Source of the DNA: Clostridium folliculivorans
Lineage (GTDB): Bacteria > Bacillota > Clostridia > Clostridiales > Clostridiaceae
DNA length: 64,000 nt
Assembly (NCBI RefSeq): GCF_024341905.1
Contig: NZ_BQXY01000001.1
Coordinates: 1,273,013-1,337,012 of the forward strand
Direction of reading: 5' to 3'
Shown: piece after piece, positions 1 to 8,018 of the stretch
Layout of the letters: each line of letters opens with the position of its first letter
How positions within the stretch are numbered: position 1 is the first letter of the stretch
Program-made: the position numbers and the translations under genes
Notes under the pieces: generated by a model
What the model was told of the DNA's origin: nothing
The model's database searches: none
The model's input: only the letters and a program-made list of their open reading frames with translations

Positions 1-2
1 AA

Positions 3-503
3 CTTGAAAAAGAACTTAGAGAAGTTTATTCAAGTGATGAAAATTATTATGATATCAAATTTAAGTTGAGATCTGAAAATCTAGATAAAATTCTAGATAA
101 CTTTATTGAATATGTTGAAAGAGAAATTAAAGACGCTCTTCCAAGAAGTCCGTTAGGTAAGGCGCTTGATTATGCTAAAAAGCACTTGCAAGGATTAAAA
201 AATGTGTTATTAGATGGTTCTTTGGAAGTTGACAATAATGCTGCTGAAAGAGCAATTAAGCCTTTCGTTATAGGTCGTAAAAACTTCCTTTTTGCAAATA
301 CTGCTAAAGGTGCCACTTATAGTGCTAATATTTATAGCATTGTTGAAACTGCCAAAGCTAATAAACTAGTTGTGGAGAGATATTTAGTTTATTTATTTGA
401 TAATCTATCAAAGATAAATGTATCCGATAGCGAAAGCTTAGAAGCTCTTATGCCTTGGTCAGAAAAGGTTGCTGAAAATATAAAAATTAAAGATAGGAAA
501 TAA
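3..503 (+). CDS. IS66-family transposase, C-terminal part (runs off the left edge)
   Basis: The reading frame is open from the first bases of the window, so this is the 3' part of a longer gene; no start should be placed inside it. The last 166 residues contain the IS66 C-terminal signature: LEVDNNAAERAIKPF at about residues 76-90, then GRKNFLF, GATYSANIYSIVETAKAN and a YLVYLFDNL tail. In this family the Glu of the NAAER block is the last residue of the DDE catalytic triad, which cuts and joins element ends. The IS66 terminal repeat lies about 130 bp downstream, so the copy may be intact at its right side. Whether the whole element is functional cannot be judged because its left part and accessory genes lie outside the window. 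Confidence 0.9.
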   Translation, partial: LEKELREVYSSDENYYDIKFKLRSENLDKILDNFIEYVEREIKDALPRSPLGKALDYAKKHLQGLKNVLLDGSLEVDNNAAERAIKPFVIGRKNFLFANTAKGATYSANIYSIVETAKANKLVVERYLVYLFDNLSKINVSDSESLEALMPWSEKVAENIKIKDRK

Positions 504-507
504 ATCA

Positions 508-543
508 ATCCCAGTGAAGCTTAATAAATTGCCTTACTGGGAT
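508..543 (+). terminator. weak hairpin after the transposase
   Basis: An 8-bp inverted repeat (ATCCCAGT at 508-515, ACTGGGAT at 536-543) directly follows the transposase stop and is followed by ATTTTA. The U-tract is poor, so termination is likely but not certain. Confidence 0.4.
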
Positions 544-622
544 ATTTTAATGCTATTTTTGAAATTGTTAAAGGTGCTAAAGTTTTGACAATTACATTAT
601 ATTTAAGTAATAGCAGGCTTTC

Positions 623-635
623 TTTTTACGCTTAC
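623..635 (+). repeat. probable IS66 right terminal repeat
   Basis: The sequence TTTTTACGCTTAC reads GTAAGCGTAAAAA on the other strand, matching the GTAAGCG start typical of IS66-family inverted repeats. It fixes the likely right boundary of the element at about 635. The left end is outside the window, so the 8-bp target duplication typical of the family cannot be verified. Confidence 0.6.
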
Positions 636-706
636 ATTATATTTTTGTGTGATATACATATAATTGAAGTCATATATTAAATTATATTAATATTTTGGAG
701 AAAGTG

Positions 707-1261
707 ATGAGCAAATTAGCTATTTATTATAGAGTTAAGCCCGGGGATTGTTATGAAACTCCTAAGTGGGCAGTAGATTGTTTATTAAGGCGAGAAGCAT
801 TTGAAGGTGTAATACTTGAACCTTGCTGTGGACAAGGTGCTATAAGCAAAGTATTGAAAGATTACGGATATGGTGTAATATCATCAGATATAAGGGATAG
901 TGAACAAATTGATGGAGAAAAAGGAAAAGATATTTTTAGTATAAATAAAGTTTTTAATAATATTATCACAAACCCACCATATTCTAATATTAATGATGTG
1001 ATAAAACATTTTTCTAGAATTTATAATAAAAAAATGGCGTTATTATTAAGGCTAAGTTTTTTAGAAAGCATGAGTAGATATGAATTTTTCACGTCTTTTC
1101 CGTTAAAAGTAGTATATGTATTTTGTGCTAGAGTAACAATGTATCCAGAGGGGGAAGAAAGACCTAAGAACTCAGGAAGTGTAGCGTATGCATGGTTTGT
1201 ATGGGATAAGGATTATATAGGTAACCCTATGATTCGGTGGATACCAGAAAAAGAAAAGTAG
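707..1261 (+). CDS. DNA methyltransferase (N6-adenine type, NPPY)
   Basis: This 184-residue protein has the two core motifs of a SAM-dependent DNA amino-methyltransferase. Motif I for SAM binding is EPCCGQGAIS at about residues 38-47, and catalytic motif IV is NPPYSN at about 89-94. The NPPY form indicates methylation of an exocyclic amino group, most often adenine N6. It is small and lacks an obvious target-recognition domain, like phage or mobile-element solitary methylases. The ATG at 707 is preferred over an upstream in-frame TTG at 695, because GGAG at 697-700 sits 6 nt before it. The next gene, 79 bp downstream, is a GIY-YIG nuclease, so the two may form a compact restriction-modification pair; that pairing is inferred. 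Confidence 0.8.
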   Translation: MSKLAIYYRVKPGDCYETPKWAVDCLLRREAFEGVILEPCCGQGAISKVLKDYGYGVISSDIRDSEQIDGEKGKDIFSINKVFNNIITNPPYSNINDVIKHFSRIYNKKMALLLRLSFLESMSRYEFFTSFPLKVVYVFCARVTMYPEGEERPKNSGSVAYAWFVWDKDYIGNPMIRWIPEKEK

Positions 1262-1340
1262 TTTATATTCTTAATCAATAGAATAAAATCCGAAAATTAG
1301 GAAATATTTTAAGTAATATCTAATATTTCGGAGGAATAAA

Positions 1341-2174
1341 ATGGGCTCATACTATAAGAAGATAGATAAATCAGTATTAGAAAGTGGGAAGATAACTATA
1401 CCCGATGATGAAATAAATTTATTATTAGATGTTTCTAAAATGAATGTAGGTGAATCAATAGATTTGATACTTCAGTTTAATAATAGGAAATATAAAGGGA
1501 AGATAGCATATAAAAATAGAAATTCTAAGAAAAATAAAGGTAAGCCGTATTATCAGTTAACATATGAGTTAGGTCTAACAAAAGAATTAAAAAAGGAATT
1601 TATTCAAACTTTTTTAGCAATTGAGACAGAAAAAATATCATGTAATGAATCTGAAAAGTATCATATTACAAGTGATAATATAAATAGAGAAGTAGTTAAG
1701 TTTCAGGCTAAACATGAAAATTTAATAACAGTATCTCCATTTCTTAAAATTGGTACAGAATATGACAGATTGTTTCAGAAGATTATTGAGATGAATTTAT
1801 TAGATTTAGATAAAAATGATAAAGAAAAAGATATAATATCCTATTCTTCTACATGGATTCCAATATCTGACCTCAATAAACATAAAGAAGTTAAGAATGT
1901 AGTTTATTATTTAGTTGATACTATTAACAAGGAAGTTTACATAGGAAGTGCGCATAATTTGGGAAAAAGGGTTAAGCCTAATAGAGAAGAAATTCCAGGA
2001 TGGAATATATTCAAGTATGAGGTTATAAATCCAAAGTATACTGGATTACTGGTAAAGATTGAGTATCATTCAATTAGAGCTTTTGCAAGCTTCTTAGATA
2101 ATGTTGGTGGAGAGAGTTCGTTAGGAATATCGGAATATAAACTTAATAACAAAGTTTGGTCAAAGTGCAAGTAG
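1341..2174 (+). CDS. GIY-YIG nuclease domain protein, possible restriction enzyme
   Basis: The C-terminal third of this 277-residue protein matches a GIY-YIG nuclease. VYYLV at about 188-192 stands in for GIY, YIG lies at 200-202, the conserved Arg is in LGKRV (R210), and the metal-binding Glu is probably E241 in VKIEYHS, followed by N254. The N-terminal 180 residues are not recognised; they contain charged, lysine-rich beta-like sequence that could bind DNA. The gene follows the methyltransferase closely in the same direction and has its own site, GGAGG at 1331-1335, before the ATG. GIY-YIG enzymes are known both as type II restriction enzymes and as homing or repair nucleases. The neighbour favours the first reading. 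Confidence 0.6.
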   Translation: MGSYYKKIDKSVLESGKITIPDDEINLLLDVSKMNVGESIDLILQFNNRKYKGKIAYKNRNSKKNKGKPYYQLTYELGLTKELKKEFIQTFLAIETEKISCNESEKYHITSDNINREVVKFQAKHENLITVSPFLKIGTEYDRLFQKIIEMNLLDLDKNDKEKDIISYSSTWIPISDLNKHKEVKNVVYYLVDTINKEVYIGSAHNLGKRVKPNREEIPGWNIFKYEVINPKYTGLLVKIEYHSIRAFASFLDNVGGESSLGISEYKLNNKVWSKCK

Positions 2175-2255
2175 GGATTTTACTTTGGTAAATATAACGA
2201 AGTTATATTTTTTATGTTATTAAACTAATTTAAATTTAATACCAGGAGTTATTAT

Positions 2256-2281
2256 ACACTGGCGAAAAGCCAATGTTTTTT
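2256..2281 (+). terminator. hairpin with T-run after the GIY-YIG gene
   Basis: ACACTGGC, a GAAAA loop and GCCAATGT form a short stem with one mismatch, followed directly by six T. It separates the methyltransferase/nuclease pair from the promoter of the next operon. Confidence 0.5.
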
Positions 2282-2293
2282 ATATGCCACACC

Positions 2294-2360
2294 TTACATA
2301 CACTAATTGTAAAATTATATATAAATATGTTATAATTTAATAAAATTTCTAAATTTGGAG
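2294..2360 (+). promoter_or_regulatory. promoter of the NERD/helicase operon; copy A of a duplicated promoter
   Basis: A -35-like TTGTAA (2307-2312) and an extended -10 TG-T-TATAAT (2328-2336, TATAAT at 2331) are separated by 18 bp. The 67-bp block from TTACATA to the GGAG is repeated at 11118-11184 with five mismatches by eye. The predicted start site is about 20-25 nt before the ATG at 2367, so the leader is short. Confidence 0.7.
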
Positions 2361-2366
2361 GGCGTC

Positions 2367-3434
2367 ATGGGGATTCTTGATTCGCTTAAAAAGGGATTAT
2401 TTGGTGAAACTTCAGAAGATAAACTTATGAAGAGTATAAGTTTGCCAATATTTCTTAAGGATTTTGATATAGAAAGCAATGAAATTAAAGAGCTTAATAG
2501 GCTTTTAGATAATACAAGTAACGAAAATAGTAGAAAAAAGCTTGAAAATGAGCTTAATCTTCAAAAGTATGTTCATGATGGCTTAAGCAAGGTTTATTAT
2601 GAACTTAAGAATTCATCAGTGCCTTTTTATGGATTATATGATTTGAAGCTTAAGGTACAGGATCAAGGAACTAATATAGATTTTTTATGTTTAACAAATA
2701 GATTTTTATGTGTAGTTAAAGTTAAGAGTATGCAAGGTAATATTGAGATAGACAAACAAGGAAGTTTTTCTAGGTGGATGAAAAAAGATGACAAGTGGCA
2801 TAAGGAAGGTATTTATAGTCCTTTAGAGCAGAATAGAAAGTCTGAGACTTTCATAAAAAGTGTTCTTAAAGATGAATTTAATATAGTTAATATGCCTATA
2901 TATTCAATGGTTGTATTTACTAATCCTAAGGCTACCTTGAATTTTAAAGAATGTAGTGAGGACATATTAGATAAGGTATTTAAGTTTGATTTAATAAATA
3001 CAAAGCTTAAGGGAATTATTGGAGAGACAACTTATCAAGGAATAGATGAAAAGTTAACTTTAGTTATAGCTGAAAGATTTAAACAGCTTAATATTGCCCA
3101 AGAAACTGATTATGCTTCAAAGTTTAATATAACTAAAACAGAAAAGGCAGAAGAAGCTAAAAGCGAAGTAGCAGCTAGTTTAAAAACAGTGCCAGTTGAT
3201 GAACCTTCAAATAAGGTTGATATAGAATATATCTCAAATGCATTAAAGACTTATAGAACTGCAATTGCTACAAGCAGTAAGATCCCTCCATATTACGTGT
3301 TTAACAATGAGGAATTAGATAGAATATTAAAGGCAATGCCTAGAACTAAGGAAGAACTTTTAAAGGTTAAGGGGTTTGGTACAGTTAAGGTGGACAAGTA
3401 CGGCGAAGATATATTAAAGATAATTAATGATTAG
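2367..3434 (+). CDS. NERD nuclease-related domain plus HRDC domain protein
   Basis: The 355-residue protein starts at ATG 2367 behind GGAGGGCG; an in-frame TTG at 2355 overlaps that site and is rejected. Residues of about 60-170 look like a NERD domain: VYYELKN, then GTNIDFLCLT with a conserved Asp, VVKVKSMQG as the (D/E)xK-like strand, and SPLEQNRKSE in the following helix. The catalytic acid before the lysine is not clear (VKVK), so nuclease activity is uncertain. The last 70 residues (LKTYRTAIATSSKIPPYYV to the end) form an HRDC domain, a nucleic-acid-binding module usually attached to RecQ or RNase D. The helicase gene starts 15 bp downstream, so both are probably co-transcribed. NERD plus an SF1 helicase recalls the single-chain Nhi anti-phage protein, here split in two. 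Confidence 0.7.
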   Translation: MGILDSLKKGLFGETSEDKLMKSISLPIFLKDFDIESNEIKELNRLLDNTSNENSRKKLENELNLQKYVHDGLSKVYYELKNSSVPFYGLYDLKLKVQDQGTNIDFLCLTNRFLCVVKVKSMQGNIEIDKQGSFSRWMKKDDKWHKEGIYSPLEQNRKSETFIKSVLKDEFNIVNMPIYSMVVFTNPKATLNFKECSEDILDKVFKFDLINTKLKGIIGETTYQGIDEKLTLVIAERFKQLNIAQETDYASKFNITKTEKAEEAKSEVAASLKTVPVDEPSNKVDIEYISNALKTYRTAIATSSKIPPYYVFNNEELDRILKAMPRTKEELLKVKGFGTVKVDKYGEDILKIIND

Positions 3435-3449
3435 TGAGGAGTATTAATT

Positions 3450-5885
3450 ATGCAGCTTAATGTTGAACAAAAGAAACTTGTGCAAAGTAAGCCAGCAGGA
3501 CATTCATTAATAAGAGGTGTAGCTGGTTCTGGAAAGACTACAGTGGCAGTTAATAAAATACCTTTTTTGATGGAGCATTATTGTATAGATGATAATGATA
3601 AGGTTCTTATGGTTACTTACAATAAGAGCCTTATAAGCTATATAAAATATGTATATGAAAAGGTTCAAAAGGATAGGGAAGAAGAGCAGTTATCTCTTTT
3701 CCAGTCAGATAATAAAAAGGTTGATATAAAGAATATCGACTCTTTGATGTATGCTTATTTTAAGGAGTATTGTAAGGCAAATAAGTTAAACTTTGAAGTT
3801 GAAGGTAAAAGAAATAACATAGTTAATCATATAATTAAAGCCATGGCAGAAGTGAAAAAAGAGGCTGTTGAGGTTAAGTTTTTAGAACATAATTATCTTC
3901 CTTTTATAATGGAGGAGATTGGCTGGATTAAGGCTTGCAAGTATTTACATATAGAAGAATATCAAGAAGCAGATAGACTTGGAAGAATGTCTACTCAAAA
4001 GGCAGATGGTCCTCAGAAGCTTCAGAAGAATTCTAAATCAAGAGCTGCAATCTTTAAGGTTATGGAAGCCTACAACAAATCCTTAAGATCGGAAAATAAA
4101 GTTGATTTTCATGACATGTCTCTTTTTGCTTTGGAGCAATCTAAGAAATCCTTATACAAAAAATATGCCCATATAATCGTAGATGAGAGTCAGGATCTTA
4201 CTAGAGTTCAGTTAGAGTTTTTAAACAATATAATAAGCAACAAGGAATATTCTTCAATAACCTTTGTGGCAGATACTGCACAGAGTATATATCCTCAATC
4301 CTGGCTTGTAAAGGGAAGAAGCTTTGCATCTGTTGGTTTTGATGTAAAAGGAAGAAGTAACTCTCTTTCAAAGAATTATAGAACCACAACACAGATAGCT
4401 GAAGCAGCTTATTCATTACTAGAAAAGGATACTCAGATAATTGAAGATGAAAACTTTGTTAAACCTTCTCTGCTTGATAAACAGGGACATTACCCAGTGT
4501 TTAGAGTTTTTGAAGATAAAAAACAGGAAGAAAACTATGTAGTAAAGCTACTTACAGATCTTAAGGATAAATATAATTATGGCGATATTGCCATAGTAGC
4601 AAGGACAAATGAGCAAATAAGTGAGTTTAAGAATTTCTTAGAAGATAAGAAAATACCTAATAAACTTATGTCAAAATCTGATGGTTATGAATTTGGAGAT
4701 GACAAAATAAAGCTATTAACCATGCATTCAATTAAGGGGTTAGAGTTTAAGGTTGTCATTATAATCGGACTTAATTCAAAGTATATGCCACTAAGAAGTG
4801 TAACAATAGATGATGAAGAACTTCTTGAATCCAGGGAAAGAAAGCTCATGTATGTTGGTATGACTAGAGCCACAGAAAGGCTATACTTAACATGCGATGG
4901 GACACCTTCAAAGTTCATATTAGATATTGACCCGAGATTTTTAAAGTATTCAGATAACACTTTAATGAGAAGTTTTTATCATATAAGACAGGAAAACTAC
5001 AACTTTAAGGAAAAGGTTAAAGATGTATATTCTTATGAAGAAAAGATAAGACAATGGGTTATAAATGAGCTAAAGGAAAGCTATAAATACCCTCTGAATT
5101 TAATAAGTATAGAGCAGCAGGTGAATTTATTTTCCAAGGTAGGTTTTGTTGATGTAGCTGTGACCATATATAAAAACAACGTTAAAACTCCATACATATT
5201 TGTTGAAGTAAAAAGAAAAGGTTTTGGACTTGTAAACTGCCTAGAGCAGCTTAAGAGCTATATAAGTGCATCACCAACATGTCAATATGGTATAGCAACT
5301 GATGGAGTTGATTTAATTATCATCAATAGAAATCTTGAGATAGTAGAAGACATAGAAGGTTTCCAAACCTCAATGCTTCCATCATCCTTAGAAGAATATT
5401 CTTATGTAGATTTAAAGAACAATCAGGTTTCAAAGTTCACAAGAGACTGCAATAGTATCAAAGAAATCATAATAGATAACTCCTATATATTCCCTGAAAA
5501 CGAGATAAAAAGAATAAATGTTTTCAGCTCCATAGCAGCAGGCAATCCAATACTTATAAACTCCTCTGTAGAAGAAGAATTCTACCTTCCACAAAAGTGG
5601 GTAGGAGGTTCTAATAATACCTATATGGTTAAGGTAAAGGGTGACAGCATGATAAATGCTAATATATGTAATGGTGATATAGTGGTTATAAGGCAGCAAA
5701 ACACTGCAAATAATTATGAGATTGCTGCAGTGGACTTAGACGGAAACACTACTTTGAAAAGATTTGTTAAGATGGGAGATACCATACTCTTAATGCCGGA
5801 AAATCCTAGTTATGAGCCTATACAGGTTAGTGAAGGGCAGATGAATATATTGGGAGTGGCTGTGGGAGTGTTGAAGAGAGAGTAA
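3450..5885 (+). CDS. UvrD/Rep-like SF1 helicase fused to a PD-(D/E)XK-like domain and a LexA-like S24 domain
   Basis: Three modules are visible in 811 residues. The helicase (1-500) has motif I GVAGSGKTT (24-32), motif II IIVDESQD (about 244), motif III VADTAQSIY, motif V MHSIKGLEFK and motif VI MYVGMTRATERLYL. Residues of about 525-650 look like an HsdR_N/PD-(D/E)XK fold (VGFVDVAVTIY, then FVEVKRKGFG). The last 130 residues are a LexA/UmuD-type S24 domain: a cleavage-like AAG site (A697-G698 in SSIAAGNPIL), catalytic Ser733 in KGDSM and Lys770 in TTLKRF. Both catalytic residues and the scissile Ala-Gly are present, so self-cleavage is plausible. It is translated from ATG 3450 just after the NERD-HRDC gene. 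The role is probably DNA-damage- or phage-responsive nucleic acid processing; this is inference. Confidence 0.8.
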   Translation: MQLNVEQKKLVQSKPAGHSLIRGVAGSGKTTVAVNKIPFLMEHYCIDDNDKVLMVTYNKSLISYIKYVYEKVQKDREEEQLSLFQSDNKKVDIKNIDSLMYAYFKEYCKANKLNFEVEGKRNNIVNHIIKAMAEVKKEAVEVKFLEHNYLPFIMEEIGWIKACKYLHIEEYQEADRLGRMSTQKADGPQKLQKNSKSRAAIFKVMEAYNKSLRSENKVDFHDMSLFALEQSKKSLYKKYAHIIVDESQDLTRVQLEFLNNIISNKEYSSITFVADTAQSIYPQSWLVKGRSFASVGFDVKGRSNSLSKNYRTTTQIAEAAYSLLEKDTQIIEDENFVKPSLLDKQGHYPVFRVFEDKKQEENYVVKLLTDLKDKYNYGDIAIVARTNEQISEFKNFLEDKKIPNKLMSKSDGYEFGDDKIKLLTMHSIKGLEFKVVIIIGLNSKYMPLRSVTIDDEELLESRERKLMYVGMTRATERLYLTCDGTPSKFILDIDPRFLKYSDNTLMRSFYHIRQENYNFKEKVKDVYSYEEKIRQWVINELKESYKYPLNLISIEQQVNLFSKVGFVDVAVTIYKNNVKTPYIFVEVKRKGFGLVNCLEQLKSYISASPTCQYGIATDGVDLIIINRNLEIVEDIEGFQTSMLPSSLEEYSYVDLKNNQVSKFTRDCNSIKEIIIDNSYIFPENEIKRINVFSSIAAGNPILINSSVEEEFYLPQKWVGGSNNTYMVKVKGDSMINANICNGDIVVIRQQNTANNYEIAAVDLDGNTTLKRFVKMGDTILLMPENPSYEPIQVSEGQMNILGVAVGVLKRE

Positions 5886-6030
5886 GATAGAAATATACAA
5901 AACTTTTGTAACGATTAAATAATCATTAATAATTTAAGTGTAAATAACAAACTTATAAACATCTTTAACATAATGATAGAAAATTTAAAAGTTATAAAGA
6001 GAGATAACATACTATCGAGGAGGAGAAAAA

Positions 6031-8013
6031 TTGGCCTATCTGGATTATGAGAAGTATAAAACTTTAGAGAAAGGTTCTAAAATTAAAGAATTAAATCAAC
6101 TTTGGAAAACAGAGCAGATTTTAAAAGGATGGATAAAAAATATTAGCCCTGAAAGAGGTTTCATTACTATTGACGATATAACTAATTTAGATAATGAGGG
6201 AATTAGAAATCCCTTTAATGAAAAAATTATTGAAAGAATTATATGTTTCCCAGGTAAAAACTCTATACTTTATGAAAAAATACACAAATATGATCAAATA
6301 GTTTTTAAGTTTGATATTAATAGAAATAATCGTGAAGTTGATGATAAGGATAGTGAAAAGAATAGTCCTATAATTGCAGATGCGAAAACCATTAGGATAA
6401 TAGATGAATTGGAAGAAATATATAATAAATTGATTGAGGAAGATATTGAATTAACCTTTGCTGAAATAGTTAAAAAAGAATATGCAAATAAAAGCGTTGT
6501 TTTTTGTGAAGATATAATAAATTTATTCAAAGATAAAAATGATAGTGTAATTAATGATATATCGAAAAGGCAAAATGAGTTATCGAAGTTAGATAATGAA
6601 ATCATGCAAAAGCAAAATGAAATATTAAAATTTACTTCATTACTAAGTGAGGAAAAAGTTAAACTAGAAAAACAATTAAATGAAATACGTGAAAATAAAC
6701 TAATAGAGATTAATAAAGAATTAGAAGATAAGAAAAACTCAATTGTTCAGATAGAAACAATAGCAAAGAAATATGAAAAAATTGGTTTTAATTTATACTG
6801 GGACAGTGACAAATATACGAATGAGACAGAAGGCAGAGTAGATATTAAGGAAAAGTTAGAACAAATTGAATATATTCAAAAGTATCTAGGCATAAGGGAA
6901 GATAAAAAATTATATTATGATAGGCATATTATTGAAATGCTTTTTTCGGCTTTATGTTCAAATCAGATTATAGTTTTATGTGGAGAACCTGGAACAGGAA
7001 AAACTAGTTTGGTTGAAGGCTTTGCTGAGGCAATATCTGCTGAGTACAGGTTGGTATCTGTACAGCCCAATTGGACAGATAATCAGGATTTACTAGGTTT
7101 CTATAATCCAGTAGAGAAGACCTATGTGGCAACACCATTTTTAGATGCAATACTTGAAGCGAACAAATACCCAGAACGATTATTCCTTATATGTCTTGAT
7201 GAAATGAATTTGGCTCATGTAGAATATTACTTTTCTGAATTTTTAAGTAAGCTTCAATCGAAAGTAAGAACTTTAAATTTGTATAGTGATTATATTTATA
7301 AACAGATAGGACTAGAACTACATGGCAAGATAAAAAAATACATAAGTGGTGATATAGATATTGAAAAGGCTTTAAGCAGTGATTTGCCTCTTTTACAGCT
7401 TAGTTCAAATGAAATTGATGAATACTTTAAATTAAAATGGCAATGGAATATGTTTAGAAGATATACCTCAAATGTGAAAATTCCTAATAATATAAGGTTC
7501 ATTGGAACTATTAATAAAGATGAAACAACAAAAGGTTTAAGTCCAAAAGTAGTAGACAGAAGTTTTGTTATAGAACTTGGGAAATTTAGCGAGCATACTA
7601 AAATTGATATAATTGAAAATGAAGAAGAGTACAAAAAATTATATAATAAAAATTTGTATCTTAGTGCTAATTATTTTGGGATCAATAGATATAAGGTAGA
7701 TGAGGAATTTTTACAAAGAATAAATAGTATTAAGGAAATTCTTAAAAAGTTAAAGATATACTTAAATAATAGATTTGATGATCAAATTGAACAAATTATT
7801 GGAAGCGGTATTATAAATGATTATGATAGGTTATTCGATTATGTAGTTTCGTGTATGGTATTACCTAAAATTAATATAAGTATTGATGATGATCAAGATA
7901 AACAAATTGTTTTATTGCAAAAACAATTAAAAGATACTAAAATATCAAAATCAATATTTGCGAAAATGAAAGAATATTGTGATCAAGAGCATATTCTTAC
8001 CTTTTGGCGGTGA
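6031..8013 (+). CDS. McrB-like AAA+ NTPase with N-terminal cold-shock-like and coiled-coil regions
   Basis: The gene starts at TTG 6031 behind GAGGAGGA (6017-6024). Residues of about 30-115 resemble a cold-shock/OB domain: LKGWIKNISPERGFITI, YDQIVFKFDI and ADAKTIRI. Residues 165-250 are a charged heptad-rich coiled coil. The McrB/MoxR-type AAA+ domain follows, with Walker A CGEPGTGKT at about 317-325, Walker B LFLICLDEMN at about 385, sensor region GTINKDETT at about 491 and KVVDRS as the arginine-finger region. McrB hydrolyses GTP to drive DNA or RNA translocation with the nuclease McrC, encoded next. The combination of OB-like domain, coiled coil and McrB AAA+ matches the layout described for CoCoNuT type IV-related systems, which are predicted to act on RNA. 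The exact subtype is not assigned. Confidence 0.8.
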   Translation: MAYLDYEKYKTLEKGSKIKELNQLWKTEQILKGWIKNISPERGFITIDDITNLDNEGIRNPFNEKIIERIICFPGKNSILYEKIHKYDQIVFKFDINRNNREVDDKDSEKNSPIIADAKTIRIIDELEEIYNKLIEEDIELTFAEIVKKEYANKSVVFCEDIINLFKDKNDSVINDISKRQNELSKLDNEIMQKQNEILKFTSLLSEEKVKLEKQLNEIRENKLIEINKELEDKKNSIVQIETIAKKYEKIGFNLYWDSDKYTNETEGRVDIKEKLEQIEYIQKYLGIREDKKLYYDRHIIEMLFSALCSNQIIVLCGEPGTGKTSLVEGFAEAISAEYRLVSVQPNWTDNQDLLGFYNPVEKTYVATPFLDAILEANKYPERLFLICLDEMNLAHVEYYFSEFLSKLQSKVRTLNLYSDYIYKQIGLELHGKIKKYISGDIDIEKALSSDLPLLQLSSNEIDEYFKLKWQWNMFRRYTSNVKIPNNIRFIGTINKDETTKGLSPKVVDRSFVIELGKFSEHTKIDIIENEEEYKKLYNKNLYLSANYFGINRYKVDEEFLQRINSIKEILKKLKIYLNNRFDDQIEQIIGSGIINDYDRLFDYVVSCMVLPKINISIDDDQDKQIVLLQKQLKDTKISKSIFAKMKEYCDQEHILTFWR

Positions 8014-8018
8014 TTAGT

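Noticed and set aside
695..706. Longer start of the methyltransferase at TTG 695
   Set aside because: The GGAG ribosome site lies within this extension and serves ATG 707.
5520..5885. Separate lexA gene or repressor
   Set aside because: The S24 part is in frame with the helicase, has no start site of its own and no DNA-binding HTH.
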